From NCBI RefSeq assembly GCF_015355755.1, contig NZ_JACVEE010000003.1, forward strand, positions 496,001-560,000: DNA of 64,000 bases, read 5' to 3'. The translations under genes and the position numbers were made by a program. This document shows, one piece after another, positions 8,201 to 18,399 of this stretch; positions within the stretch are counted from its first letter, which is position 1, and each line of letters starts with the position of its first letter. This DNA is from Nocardia sp. XZ_19_385. GTDB taxonomy: Bacteria; Actinomycetota; Actinomycetes; Mycobacteriales; Mycobacteriaceae. Below the pieces are notes generated by a model. It saw nothing but the letters and a program-made list of their open reading frames with translations, did no database searches and was not told where the DNA came from.

Positions 8201-8234
8201 GCCGAGTGATAGTCATTGACTATCGTCACTCGGC
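8201..8234. promoter_or_regulatory. Inverted repeat in the cutinase leader
   Basis: GCCGAGTGA-TAGTCA is followed by TGACTA-TCG-TCACTCGGC, giving a 15-bp hairpin with a 3-base bulge and almost no loop. It ends 31 bases before the cutinase ATG. It may be an operator, or a structured 5' untranslated region that controls the message. Confidence 0.45.
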
Positions 8235-8265
8235 CTCTCACAACGGCGTGAGTTGGGTGATCACG

Positions 8266-8928
8266 ATGGTAAACCGGAAGATAATTCGTTTCGAAAGGTG
8301 GCGGCTGGTACGGGCATTCGCATTGCTCACGTTCACAGCCGGAATCGCGGCGGCGAGCCTAGGGACAACGACGGCCTGGGCGAATCCCTGTACCGCAGTG
8401 GATGTGGTGGTCGCCAGGGGGACCGGCGAGCCGGGCTGGCTCGGGGCCGCGGTTGGTGATCCGCTGTATGGCACACTGCGGCAAGCGCTTCCGGTGGATT
8501 CGACGGCGTATTCGGTGAACTATCCGGCGAATCTCGGCGTCCCTACCTCCGTCAGCGACGGCACTCGCGACATGACCGCGCACCTCGAGCATCAGGCCGC
8601 GATGTGCCCGGATCAGCGTTTCATCCTCGTCGGATATTCGCAGGGCGCCATCGTCGTTCACGGTGTGCTCGGCACCGGCAACGTGGCCTCGATGGGTGGT
8701 ATCCATACCCTCCCCGGCTGGATCGAGCCGAGGGTGGCGGCCGTGCTGTTGTTCGGTGACCCCAACCGCCTCGCGGGCTGGGGTGTCCCCGGGGCGTACG
8801 GCTGGCGCACCGGAAACTACTGCACCGCAGGCGATCCGGTGTGCGGTGCCGGACTCGACTGGGGCGCGCATTCGAACTACGGCTGGGCGATGTGGCCTGC
8901 GGCGGGCTTCGCCGCCAGTCGGGTATAG
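8266..8928 (+). CDS. Secreted cutinase-family serine esterase
   Basis: A 220-residue exported esterase. Residues 1-39 form a basic start, a hydrophobic core and a signal-peptidase-like AWA site. The mature part begins NPCTAVDVVVARGTGEPG. Ser125 lies in the nucleophile elbow GYSQG, Asp190 in AGDPVC and His202 in GAHSNYG, giving the full cutinase triad with paired cysteines. Cutinases of mycolate bacteria (Culp family) hydrolyse lipid esters at or near the cell surface. The frame is open to 8125, but ATG 8266 starts the signal peptide directly and follows the leader hairpin. The gene stands alone and ends at a strong terminator shared with the convergent gene. Confidence 0.9.
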   Translation: MVNRKIIRFERWRLVRAFALLTFTAGIAAASLGTTTAWANPCTAVDVVVARGTGEPGWLGAAVGDPLYGTLRQALPVDSTAYSVNYPANLGVPTSVSDGTRDMTAHLEHQAAMCPDQRFILVGYSQGAIVVHGVLGTGNVASMGGIHTLPGWIEPRVAAVLLFGDPNRLAGWGVPGAYGWRTGNYCTAGDPVCGAGLDWGAHSNYGWAMWPAAGFAASRV

Positions 8929-8947
8929 ACCGGACCGGGAAATCCGG

Positions 8948-8979
8948 ACAGTGGGGTCGGCGTCCGCCGACCCCACTGT
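8948..8979. terminator. Bidirectional terminator between cutinase and acyl-CoA reductase
   Basis: ACAGTGGGGTCGGCG (8948-8962) pairs perfectly with 8965-8979. The 15-bp stem with a minimal loop sits exactly between two convergent genes. Confidence 0.8.
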
Positions 8980-8989
8980 TGCGTGCTCT

Positions 8990-10999
8990 CTACCAATGCA
9001 GCCCGGGGATCACCTTCGTGACGCGAGCGGCCGGTGTGGGAAGCGCCATCAGGGGGAGCAGCGCCGGTGCGAGCATCGTCAGGGGACTGCGCGACGAACT
9101 GGGCTTGTCCTCGGTCTTCGGCTGAACCCCTTGTGCCGCACGGGATTCCCCGAACATCCGGAACCCCTGGTGCAGGATGGACCGCTTCATCGACGGCATC
9201 AGCACATCCACCGCCTGGGCAAAAGTGCCGATAGGCGTGTCGATGCGGTGCGGGCGCTGTTCCAGGGCGCGCAGCACGATGGCGGCGGCCTGATCCAGGT
9301 CGTGAACCGGCATGGAGCGGTAGAGATCGGTGGGGGCGATCATCGGGGTGCGCACCAGCGGCATCCGCACCGAGGTGAAAGTGATTCCGGCGTCGCGGTT
9401 TTCGACGGCAGCGATATCGGAGAAATTGTCCAGGGCGGACTTGCTCGCCACGTAGGCGGCGAACCGGGGGACCTTGGTCTGCACCGCAATGGAGGAGATG
9501 TTGACGACGTGGCCGAAACGCCGGGCCCGCATGGACGGGAGCAGCGCCAGGATCAGCCGGACCGCGCCGAAGTAGTTGACCGCCATGGTGCGCTCGAAAT
9601 CGTGCATGCGGTCGGTGGAGTTGAGCACCGACCGGCGGATCGAACGGCCCGCGTTGTTGACCAGGTAGTCGACATGGTCGTGCTCGTGCAGCACGGTCTT
9701 GACCAGCAGCTCGACCGCTTCGGGATCGGTGATGTCGCACGAGTAGGCGAAGGCGGACCCGCCCTCGGCGCGCACGGAATCCACTGCGGCGTCGAGATCT
9801 TCCCGGCCACGGGCGACCATGAGCACGGTGGCGCCGCGGCGGGCGACGGCGTGCGCGCTGGCCAGGCCTATCCCGGAGGAAGCGCCGGTGATCAGCACGA
9901 TGCGGCCCGTGAAGGGGTCACCGGAGCCGGGGTGGTCCCGGTCGGGGTCGAGGTTCTCCCGCCAGTAGTGCCAGAGGTGCTCGGCGTAGCTGTCGAACGC
10001 CGGCACGGTCAGGCCGGTCTCGCGCAGCTGGGCCTGGGTGGAGTCGGAGACGAATTCGGCGGTGAAGCCGACGTGCGGGGCGACGGCGGCGGGGATGCCG
10101 GCCTGTTCGAAGAGGAAGTCGCGCACGGCCGGCACGCCGGGCAGGTGCGCGAGACCGCTCAGGGCGAACCCGCTGCCGGGGACCACGCCGATGCCGGTGG
10201 GCCCACCCGCCGCGGTGGCCAGCGCCCGGTACACCTCGTCGAAGGGCTGCGGTTGCGGGTTGACCAGGTGGAAGGTGCGCCCGTCCAGGCCTGGCCGGCG
10301 GACCAGCTCGACCATCGCGGCGGAAACATAGTCGACCGGCACGATATTGGTGGCGCCCAGATCCGGCAGCGGCATCGGCAGGTCGGCGGGCAGACCGGCC
10401 AGCTTCGCGATGGCGGGGAAGAAGTAGTAGGGGCCGTCGATCTTGTCCATCTCACCGGTGCGCGAATCGCCGACGACGATCGCGGGCCGGAAGATCCGCC
10501 AGCGCACGCCCTCGGCCGCGCGGACCAGTTTCTCGGCCGCGAACTTGGTGCGGTGATACGGCGAGGTCAGCTGCTGGCCGAGGTCGAAGTCCTCCTCGAA
10601 GAACTTGCCCTTGTGATCACCGGCGACGGCCACCGACGACACATGGTGCAGCACCGCGCCGAGCTGACGGGCCAGCGCGATCACCGATTCGGTGCCGGCC
10701 ACATTGGCCGCGTGCGCGGTCGCCTCGTCGGCGCTCATGTCGTAGACGGCGCCCAGGTGAATCACGTGGTCGGCCGCGGGCGGGTTGTCCTGTAGGCCGA
10801 GGTTTTCGGCCGTCAGGTCGCCGAGTAGCGCGAACACTCGCTCGCCGCCGTGCCAGCCTTCGGTGAGTTCGCCGAACTTCGCCAGCGACGCCTCACGGAT
10901 CAGCACATGCACGATCGCGTCGGGTTCGGCGTCGAGCAAGCCCTGCACGACCCTGCGCCCCAGAAATCCGGTACCGCCCGTAACGATGTAGGAAACCAT
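8990..10999 (-). CDS. Two-domain fatty acyl-CoA reductase (AcrA1/FcrA type)
   Basis: A 669-residue protein made of two SDR units. Residues 1 to about 370 are an extended SDR/thioester-reductase-like domain: TGGTGFLGRRVVQGLL at the N-terminus, HVSSVAVAG, and the active-site YHRTK. Residues about 392-669 are a classical SDR: LITGASSGIGLASA, LVNNAGRSI, ISSIAV and YVASK. This order and length match the mycobacterial enzymes that reduce fatty acyl-CoA to fatty alcohol for wax-ester synthesis (Rv3391-like). ATG 10999 follows GGAGGAGCG; the open frame up to 11089 has no such site. The C-terminal tail ends in a hydrophobic alanine/leucine stretch that may touch membrane. It has no operon partner. Confidence 0.88.
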   Translation of the reverse strand: MVSYIVTGGTGFLGRRVVQGLLDAEPDAIVHVLIREASLAKFGELTEGWHGGERVFALLGDLTAENLGLQDNPPAADHVIHLGAVYDMSADEATAHAANVAGTESVIALARQLGAVLHHVSSVAVAGDHKGKFFEEDFDLGQQLTSPYHRTKFAAEKLVRAAEGVRWRIFRPAIVVGDSRTGEMDKIDGPYYFFPAIAKLAGLPADLPMPLPDLGATNIVPVDYVSAAMVELVRRPGLDGRTFHLVNPQPQPFDEVYRALATAAGGPTGIGVVPGSGFALSGLAHLPGVPAVRDFLFEQAGIPAAVAPHVGFTAEFVSDSTQAQLRETGLTVPAFDSYAEHLWHYWRENLDPDRDHPGSGDPFTGRIVLITGASSGIGLASAHAVARRGATVLMVARGREDLDAAVDSVRAEGGSAFAYSCDITDPEAVELLVKTVLHEHDHVDYLVNNAGRSIRRSVLNSTDRMHDFERTMAVNYFGAVRLILALLPSMRARRFGHVVNISSIAVQTKVPRFAAYVASKSALDNFSDIAAVENRDAGITFTSVRMPLVRTPMIAPTDLYRSMPVHDLDQAAAIVLRALEQRPHRIDTPIGTFAQAVDVLMPSMKRSILHQGFRMFGESRAAQGVQPKTEDKPSSSRSPLTMLAPALLPLMALPTPAARVTKVIPGLHW

Positions 11000-11335
11000 C
11001 GCTCCTCCTGCTTTGTCTTGAATCGTCTTGTGGCACAACGCCGATCCGACATGCAGCCTTGGATGCGGATAAAAGAAGCCGGGGAACACCTTCGGCCCGA
11101 CTGATTAGAAACTGTAATAGGTAGGGCGAGTCTGCGGCAAAACGACACGGTGTGGAACTGGTCACCTTGTCCGCCCAGGTCAGAGGGTATGTGTGACAAC
11201 ACTTTGCAGTTACCGCGTGTGCGGGGAACTCCTTGGGGCGGAATGGAAACCATTGATCGTTCGCCGGGTCGCCGTAGACTTGGCGATCGGCGGGCGGGTG
11301 GTCCGTTCGCGTCGGGTGGTTCGGCGGTGGCGGTG

Positions 11336-11815
11336 ATGTATGGGACGTCGACGACTTATCGGCAGTCGCACGCGACGCTGCTCGACTACTGGTTCTGTCT
11401 GCTCGTCGGGCTGGTATTCGCCGGTGGCGGAACGCTTGTCGTGCTGTCCGCGCTGGCGGCGGTCGCGGACCGGACGAACCCGGCCTTCGACCAATTCGGC
11501 GTCGCCTTCGGATTGGGTCTGGGCCTGCTCTGGAGCGCCCTCGGCCTGGGCAGTCTGTGGCTGGCCCGCGAAATCCTGCGCACCACAACACGTTTGATCA
11601 TCACTCCGGATGGTCTGACGCACGTCCACGACGGCGCGGCCACCGCCTTCGCTTGGTCGGAAATCGCCCTGATCCACGCGGTGGGCCCGCGCCTGACCAT
11701 CCTCCCGGGCGTGCGTGACCTCTACCTGATCCCCACCGCTGACCTGCACGCCACACCCGACGCCATCCTCACCACCATCCGCCATTACTGCCCGACGGTG
11801 ACGATCACCAGATGA
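11336..11815 (+). CDS. Small membrane protein with PH-like soluble domain, unknown function
   Basis: About 159 residues if started at ATG 11336. Two hydrophobic helices (LLDYWFCLLVGLVFAGGGTL and FGVAFGLGLGLLWSALGLGS) are followed by a short basic turn and a beta-rich tail (RLIITPDGLTHVHDGAATAF, AWSEIALIHAV). That arrangement is shared by many actinobacterial PH-domain-like membrane proteins. The frame stays open upstream to 11150, but the extra residues are basic and low in pattern, so the start is uncertain. It is convergent with the polysaccharide operon and no partner is evident. Confidence 0.6.
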   Translation: MYGTSTTYRQSHATLLDYWFCLLVGLVFAGGGTLVVLSALAAVADRTNPAFDQFGVAFGLGLGLLWSALGLGSLWLAREILRTTTRLIITPDGLTHVHDGAATAFAWSEIALIHAVGPRLTILPGVRDLYLIPTADLHATPDAILTTIRHYCPTVTITR

Positions 11816-11821
11816 CGCCCG

Positions 11822-12927
11822 CTAGCTGGCTATCACTTCGTCGACGGTGGCGGCGATGCGGTTGCGGAAGATGTTGGGGGAGAAGGTGATCGCATGGTCG
11901 CGGACCGCAGCAGAATCGTAGTCGGCGGAGCTGAAGGCGGCCATGGCTTTGGCGAAGCCCTCGACGACCACCTCGTCGGGTCCGTGCGGAACGTGCTCGC
12001 CGCTGACGCCGGGGATGACGGTGTCCAGCGCGCCGCCCTCGCCGACGGCGATAACCGGTGTGCCGCAAGCCATCGCCTCGACCGGCACGATACCGAAATC
12101 CTCGACTCCGGGCATGAGCAGGGCGCGGGCCCGGCGGTAGGTGTCCAGCAGGACCTCGAAAGAGGTGGCGCCGAGGAAGGCGGTTTCGGGGCCCGCGATG
12201 GATTCGAGGTAGGGGCGGAAGCGGCCGTCGCCGAGGACGACCAGGCGGACGCCGGCCTTCTGGGCGGCGCGGATGGCGAGGTCGGCGCGCTTGTAGGGGA
12301 CCAGGCGCCCGGCATAGAGGAAGAAGTCGTCGCGCGGGATCGCGGGTGCGGGAGTGAAGCGTTCGACATGGACCGGGGGATTGATGACGGAGGCGGGCAT
12401 GCCCCACCAGTCGTGGATGCGTTCGGCGACGGCGCGGGAGTTGGCGATGACGTGAGTGAGATGCAGGGCCGCGCGTAGCTCGTTGCGGCGGGTGAATTCG
12501 CCGAGCACCGATAGCGCTGCCTGTCCGGCGCGCCCGCCCGCCTCCTGAGCGCGGAAGGCCGGGTCCCAGGCCCAGCGGGCGGGGGAGTGCACGTAGGCGA
12601 TGGTGGGCGCGTCGGTGGCGAAGACGGCTTGGGTGGCGAAGGCGAAATGGCTGATCAGGACCGCGTCGAACCGATTGCGCAGCGGCAGTTTGCGCAGGGC
12701 GCGGGGCAGGAAGGGCATCAGCGGTGCGTGCGACCCGACCGCGGAATGCGCCTTGCTCAGCCAGGTGTCGTGCACGGTGTGCAGCGGCGGCCGCACGCTG
12801 TCGGGCTCCACGATCGGCGCGAAGACCTCCGCGCGCGGCCAATTCTCGAAGAATTGGGCGACACAGGTCTCGGAGCCGCCGAGTTCGGTGAACCGCTCGT
12901 GCACGATTGCCATACGCGGGAAACTCA

Positions 12928-12928
<1 letters not shown>
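11822..12928 (-). CDS. GT4-type glycosyltransferase
   Basis: A 368-residue GT-B transferase. The acceptor half opens with MAIVHERFTELGGSETCVAQ, and a YVHSPARWAWDP segment follows. The donor half has LYAGRLVPYKRADLAIRAA, VVLGDGRFR, and the ExxxxxE-type nucleotide-sugar site MPGVEDFGIVPVEAMACGTP with EGGALDTV. ATG 12928 overlaps the stop of the preceding aminotransferase-like gene by one base, so the two are coupled. It is the last gene of the minus-strand exopolysaccharide transcript and probably adds one sugar to the lipid-linked repeat unit. Similar sequences are used for mannose or rhamnose transfer, but the donor cannot be told here. Confidence 0.88.
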
Positions 12929-14286
<1,358 letters not shown>

Positions 14287-14467
14287 GACGGGCTCCTCCG
14301 ACGGTGGGTAACGCACGCGCACTAGAATTGCCCGCTGCACCAATCGCATTGTGCGCGAAGGATCTACGGACCACTGTAAACCCCGTCGGGTGACGCTGTC
14401 GTTTCGTTACTGGAACACTGCGCGCCACGCGACACACTTAGCTGAACGTGCGCGTGACCGAGCCGGT

Positions 14468-15760
14468 TCATGCGGGGGAGGTAACTGCCCACAGGTCGTA
14501 ATCCGCCCGGCGTCCGGTGGGCCCCACGAATTGCCGCATCCGTCCTTCCCGGATCATGCCGGCCCGCCCCGCGATATCGGCGGACACGGTGTCCTCGGGC
14601 TCGATCTCGGTGGCGATCCGGCGCAGCCCGAGTTTCTCGAAGCCGTGCGCAATCAGCAGGCGCGTCACGGTTTCCCGGATCCGATCCTGGGGCGGCTCGG
14701 TCCACACGAACATCCGCGCGTTCCGGTCGAACATGTCCAGTTCGAAGAGGCGGGCTTCGCCGGTGTACACCCCGTCCACCTCGATCGCCAGCACCAATCC
14801 GGCGGGCGAGTGCAATCCGGCTCGCGCACCGAGATGTTCGCGGACCCACCTCGAATGTCGGTGCCGCGAATTCCATTCGGCTGCCGTGGTTTCCGGGGCT
14901 ATTCGGTCGCGCGCCCGGACCCGGCTGTCGCGCCACCGCGTCCAGTCCGAGAACCGGCGGGTGCGGACCACCACCTCCGGATGTCCGGGATCACTCAGCC
15001 GCACTTCGGCGGTGGCGCGCAGCGGATCGGCCGCGTGCAGCGTCCGGCCCGCGTAATAGCGCGCGGTCGCCAGCGCGACGGCGGTGCGGCTCAGCGAGTC
15101 CACGTCGTGCTCGGCTACCTCGGGCACCGGATCGCCGTCCGAGTGCCGGGCTATCCAGTTCGCGGTGGCGCCCTCGGCCGGGATATCGGACGCCAGGACC
15201 GCCCACAGATCGTGGTCGCGCCGCTCACCGCCGACGTCGAAGTAGCGCGCCATCAACGCTTCGCGTCGCATGCCGAGTGCGGCCGCCCCCGCGGCCGTTC
15301 CTTTGTTCGCGGGTGAGATCGGCGCGGTGATCCGATGCAGGCCGGCCCGGCGGAACCCGAAGTCCAGCATCATCGCGACCGCGAGCCCGCCGAGGCCGTG
15401 CCGCGCGAGCCGCGCGTCCACCCAGACGCCCAGTTCCCCGGTCCCGCCGGCGAGCGATCCGAGTTCGATCTGCCCGGCGAACCGGCCGTCGACCTCGATC
15501 ACCGTGCCGAGCCGCCGCCCGGCGCGGGCATCGGCGCGGCTGTCGAAAACCTCACGCACCCAGAGCTTTCCGGTATGCCGCTCGGCCCAGTCCAGCGGTG
15601 AGGTGGTCCAGAACGGTTCGATATAGCGCTGATCGCGCAACCGGATCCGCCGCCATTGGGCGTAGTCGTCGATCCGCGGTGGCCGCAGCACGACCGTCGC
15701 GTTGTGTAGGCGCACCGGACCCAAGCGGATCCGGGACAGGGACACTTCACCGTCGGGCAC
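14468..15760 (-). CDS. Tandem GNAT acyltransferase (two RimJ-like domains)
   Basis: 430 residues built from two GNAT domains. The first (about 20-200) has LRPPRIDDYAQWRRIRL, GELGVWVDARLARHGLGGLA and HRITAPISPANKGTAAGAA, ending in HDLWAVLASD. The second (about 230-430) has EVRLSDPGHPEVVVRTRRF, ARLFELDMFDRNARMFVWTE and LRRIATEIEPEDTVSADIAG, and again ends YDLWAVTSP. The repeated ending shows an internal duplication. The second domain lacks a clear Q/RxxGxG/A acetyl-CoA loop, so only the first may be catalytic. The start lies three bases after the upstream stop, inside the exopolysaccharide operon. N-acetylation of an amino sugar is the obvious proposal. Confidence 0.8.
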   Translation of the reverse strand: MPDGEVSLSRIRLGPVRLHNATVVLRPPRIDDYAQWRRIRLRDQRYIEPFWTTSPLDWAERHTGKLWVREVFDSRADARAGRRLGTVIEVDGRFAGQIELGSLAGGTGELGVWVDARLARHGLGGLAVAMMLDFGFRRAGLHRITAPISPANKGTAAGAAALGMRREALMARYFDVGGERRDHDLWAVLASDIPAEGATANWIARHSDGDPVPEVAEHDVDSLSRTAVALATARYYAGRTLHAADPLRATAEVRLSDPGHPEVVVRTRRFSDWTRWRDSRVRARDRIAPETTAAEWNSRHRHSRWVREHLGARAGLHSPAGLVLAIEVDGVYTGEARLFELDMFDRNARMFVWTEPPQDRIRETVTRLLIAHGFEKLGLRRIATEIEPEDTVSADIAGRAGMIREGRMRQFVGPTGRRADYDLWAVTSPA

Positions 15761-15763
15761 GGC

Positions 15764-17119
15764 TCACCCCCTGGGTCGCTGGCGGCCTAGCGGTGTGGTG
15801 CCCAGCGCACCGTCGGTGGACACGGTCAGCCGCCAGTAACCCCCGGCCTGGTCCTTTAGCACGACACCGGCCTCGGGCCGGTCGGAAAGCCAGGCGCCGC
15901 TGGACAATACGGCCGCACGCACCGAGTTATCGGGACCTTGGGCCTGGAAGATGTCGGCATCGCTGGCTCCGGCCCGGCCGACCATGGTCCCGGCGAAGAA
16001 CGGCGTATGCATGCTGTCGCGGCTGATCACCGTCCAGCCGTCGGGGAACATGCCCGGTTCCAGATCGTCGGTGTTGGTGGAGATCAGGTTGATCGCGGTG
16101 CCCTCGGGGCATCCGGTGTGGTCGATCCGAAGGTCGGTGGGCGCTTTGTCCATGTCCTTGTCGAAAATGACGTTCGCCAAATATGGCTGGCGGCAATAGA
16201 TCAGATCCACACCGACCGTGCGGGCCGCGACTTTGCAATTGACCATGCCGAACTGGGACGGGCCACCGCGCTTCAAATCTCCGATAGATAGGGCGATTTC
16301 CGCGCCTTCGAACCACACATTGGTCAGCCACCAATCATTGGACGCGCCGTCGACGCGAATGTGGTTGACCGTGGTGCGCGGATCCCGGTCGGACACGAAT
16401 TCCACATTTGTCATGGAGAGTCCGGCATTGTGATCGTTGCCGGTGCCCAGCACGCCCACGTAGTTGCTGGTCAATTTGGACGAGGTCACATAGTTCTGGA
16501 TGCAGGAGGTGACGATCCCGGTCCCGAAATTGTTGATGTCGCAGTTGATGAAGGCGGTACCGCCGGTGTCACCCTCGAGCACCACGCCGCGCTGCTGCAC
16601 GAATTTCGGGTGGTTGTCGCTGAGGTGGTTGCCGCGCAGCACCACCGCGTCGAAGGAGCACCGGAAACAATTGGACAGCAGCACAGCCGTCGAGGCCGGA
16701 CCCGACATGAAGATTCCGAGCCGGGAGAACCGCACCCGATTCTGTTTGCGCAATTCGATGAGGACGACGTCGGATTCGCAGGTGATCAGCGAGACGTCGC
16801 CGCCGTCGCCGAGCACCGTCGCGTAATCGGGCAGCTTCGGGAACGAGGTCACGTTGTATTTGCCCGCGGGCAGATACAACACCAGCGACGCGTCACCGAC
16901 GTCCGCGGCCCGCGCGATGGCGGCGGTGTCATCGGCGATGCCGTCACCGATGGCGCCGAAATCCTTGACGTTGCGGGCCGAGGGCGCGTCCGTCACGTGC
17001 GGCGACCGGAATTCGAGACCGGGAGCATCGGAGGAAGTACAGGCCGCCAGGGGTAGCGCGGCGGCAGCACCAAGCGCGGTGGCGAGCATTCTGCGGCGGC
17101 CGACACCATCGTCTGTCAT
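15764..17119 (-). CDS. Exported lipoprotein with right-handed beta-helix (pectate-lyase-like) fold
   Basis: 451 residues. The N-terminus GRRRMLATALGAAAALPLAAC carries both a twin-arginine-like motif and a lipobox cysteine. The mature part opens with NVKDFGAIGDGIADDTAAIARA, the signature of the Pectate_lyase_3/GH28-like superfamily, then runs through beta-helix coils rich in Asn and Val. A short beta domain closes the protein. In exopolysaccharide loci such proteins cut, trim or epimerise the polymer outside the cell. ATG 17119 overlaps the stop of the chain-length gene by four bases. Catalytic acids cannot be fixed by eye, so hydrolase, lyase or non-catalytic binding all remain open. Confidence 0.8.
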   Translation of the reverse strand: MTDDGVGRRRMLATALGAAAALPLAACTSSDAPGLEFRSPHVTDAPSARNVKDFGAIGDGIADDTAAIARAADVGDASLVLYLPAGKYNVTSFPKLPDYATVLGDGGDVSLITCESDVVLIELRKQNRVRFSRLGIFMSGPASTAVLLSNCFRCSFDAVVLRGNHLSDNHPKFVQQRGVVLEGDTGGTAFINCDINNFGTGIVTSCIQNYVTSSKLTSNYVGVLGTGNDHNAGLSMTNVEFVSDRDPRTTVNHIRVDGASNDWWLTNVWFEGAEIALSIGDLKRGGPSQFGMVNCKVAARTVGVDLIYCRQPYLANVIFDKDMDKAPTDLRIDHTGCPEGTAINLISTNTDDLEPGMFPDGWTVISRDSMHTPFFAGTMVGRAGASDADIFQAQGPDNSVRAAVLSSGAWLSDRPEAGVVLKDQAGGYWRLTVSTDGALGTTPLGRQRPRG

Positions 17120-18399
17120 CTCCGTGTTGTCTTCCCCATCAACCGTTTCAGGCCATTGCCTGGCTTGCTGTACGCTACCGCGCCGGTCAGCCGATCGGCG
17201 CCGAATGTCGCGACCGCGCCGCGCAATTGGGGGATATTGGTGGCACCGAGTTCGACAATGCCCAGACTGTGCTCACAGAGCGGGGCCACCGCGATCGCGT
17301 CGGCGGCGTGCGCCACCGGCGCGACCTCTACCAGCACGTGGTCGAAATCGGTGCGCAGTTTCGCCAGTGTGGCGGCGAACCGGTCGGAGGCGAGCAGGTC
17401 GGCGGTCTGCCCGTCGACGGCGCCCAGGGGCAAGACGGTAAGCCCGGTTTCCGGCCAGGACGTGAGTGCCTCGGGCACCGGCGTCGAACCTCGCAGCACC
17501 GCGGCCAGGCCCGGGCTGGAGTCCTCCCGCGAACTTCCAGCACCCGAGGTGTCGGCGTCCACGAGCACCACGTTGCGCCCGGTGTCGGCGAACGATTTCG
17601 CCAATGCCTCGGCGACTTCTGGCCGCGAGGCCGGGCCGAGGCTGGTCATCAGCACGGTGCCGGCCTCGCCGTCGCGCAGCAGCCGAGTCCGGAGCCGGCG
17701 GGTTTCGCCGACCGCGCCGGGCATGCCTTCGTCGATGATGCCGAGGATCGGAATCCGCCCGCCCAGTACGCCTTCGAGATCATTGGAGGTGCGCAGGGTG
17801 CGGTCGGTGCGGTCCCGCAGGAACGCCGCCAGTCCACCCAGCGCCAGGCCCGCGAGCAGCCCGATCAGATAGATCCGGGTGCCCTGCGGTCCGGCCGGGG
17901 TGGTGGGTACTTCGGCCTTGTCGATGACTTCCACTCGCGCGGCGGGCGCGGCGGTCTTCTCGATCGTCTCCAGTTCGCTGACCAGCCGGCGGAAGTGCGC
18001 GACGACGGTATTGGCCAGGTCGCGGGCCAGCTGCGGGTTCTCGTCGGTGACCGAGATGATGATGGTGGCGGTGGCCGGCGGCGAGGAGGCGGTGATCTTG
18101 CTCCGGACCTCCTCCACCGACATCTTGATGCTCAGATCATCGATGACCCGCTGCGCCACGGTGGCGCTGGTGGCCAGTCCCAGGTAGGACCGCACCCGCC
18201 CCTGTGCGGCCAGCCCACCCTGATAGGAGTCGTTGACAGAGGTTCCGGTCGCCATCGAGACGTAGGTGCTGGTGGAGGCGACATAGGTGGTGGGCTGGCT
18301 GCGCAGGTAGGCCCCCGCCGCCACCAGGCACACCGCGAGCACGGCGACGATGATCAACCAGCGCCGCCGCGCGATTCTCAGATAGTCGGTCAATCCCAT
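17116..18399 (-). CDS. Polysaccharide co-polymerase (Wzz/capsular chain-length type) with degenerate tyrosine-kinase-like domain
   Basis: A 427-residue membrane protein. An N-terminal Wzz unit has a first transmembrane helix after MGLTDYLRIARRRW (about 15-33). A long extracytoplasmic helical part follows, then a second helix (IYLIGLLAGLALGGLAAFL). A cytoplasmic P-loop-like domain resembles bacterial tyrosine kinases (VLMTSLGPASRPEVAEALAK, then NVVLVDADTSGAG). The Walker A' strand is kept, but the Walker A lysine loop (GxxxxGK[ST]) is replaced by SLGPASRPEVA, and no tyrosine-rich tail is present; it ends KPGNGLKRLMGKTTRR. It therefore probably sets chain length without kinase activity. The start overlaps the polymerase gene by 10 bases. 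Confidence 0.85.
   Translation of the reverse strand: MGLTDYLRIARRRWLIIVAVLAVCLVAAGAYLRSQPTTYVASTSTYVSMATGTSVNDSYQGGLAAQGRVRSYLGLATSATVAQRVIDDLSIKMSVEEVRSKITASSPPATATIIISVTDENPQLARDLANTVVAHFRRLVSELETIEKTAAPAARVEVIDKAEVPTTPAGPQGTRIYLIGLLAGLALGGLAAFLRDRTDRTLRTSNDLEGVLGGRIPILGIIDEGMPGAVGETRRLRTRLLRDGEAGTVLMTSLGPASRPEVAEALAKSFADTGRNVVLVDADTSGAGSSREDSSPGLAAVLRGSTPVPEALTSWPETGLTVLPLGAVDGQTADLLASDRFAATLAKLRTDFDHVLVEVAPVAHAADAIAVAPLCEHSLGIVELGATNIPQLRGAVATFGADRLTGAVAYSKPGNGLKRLMGKTTRR

Noticed and set aside
7636..8241. Minus-strand frames between the TetR operator and cutinase
   Set aside because: Arg-rich, no start signals, no family pattern.
8663..10795. 710-residue open frame on the plus strand
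   Set aside because: Antisense of the acyl-CoA reductase; composition is His/Gly/Arg-rich with no domain.
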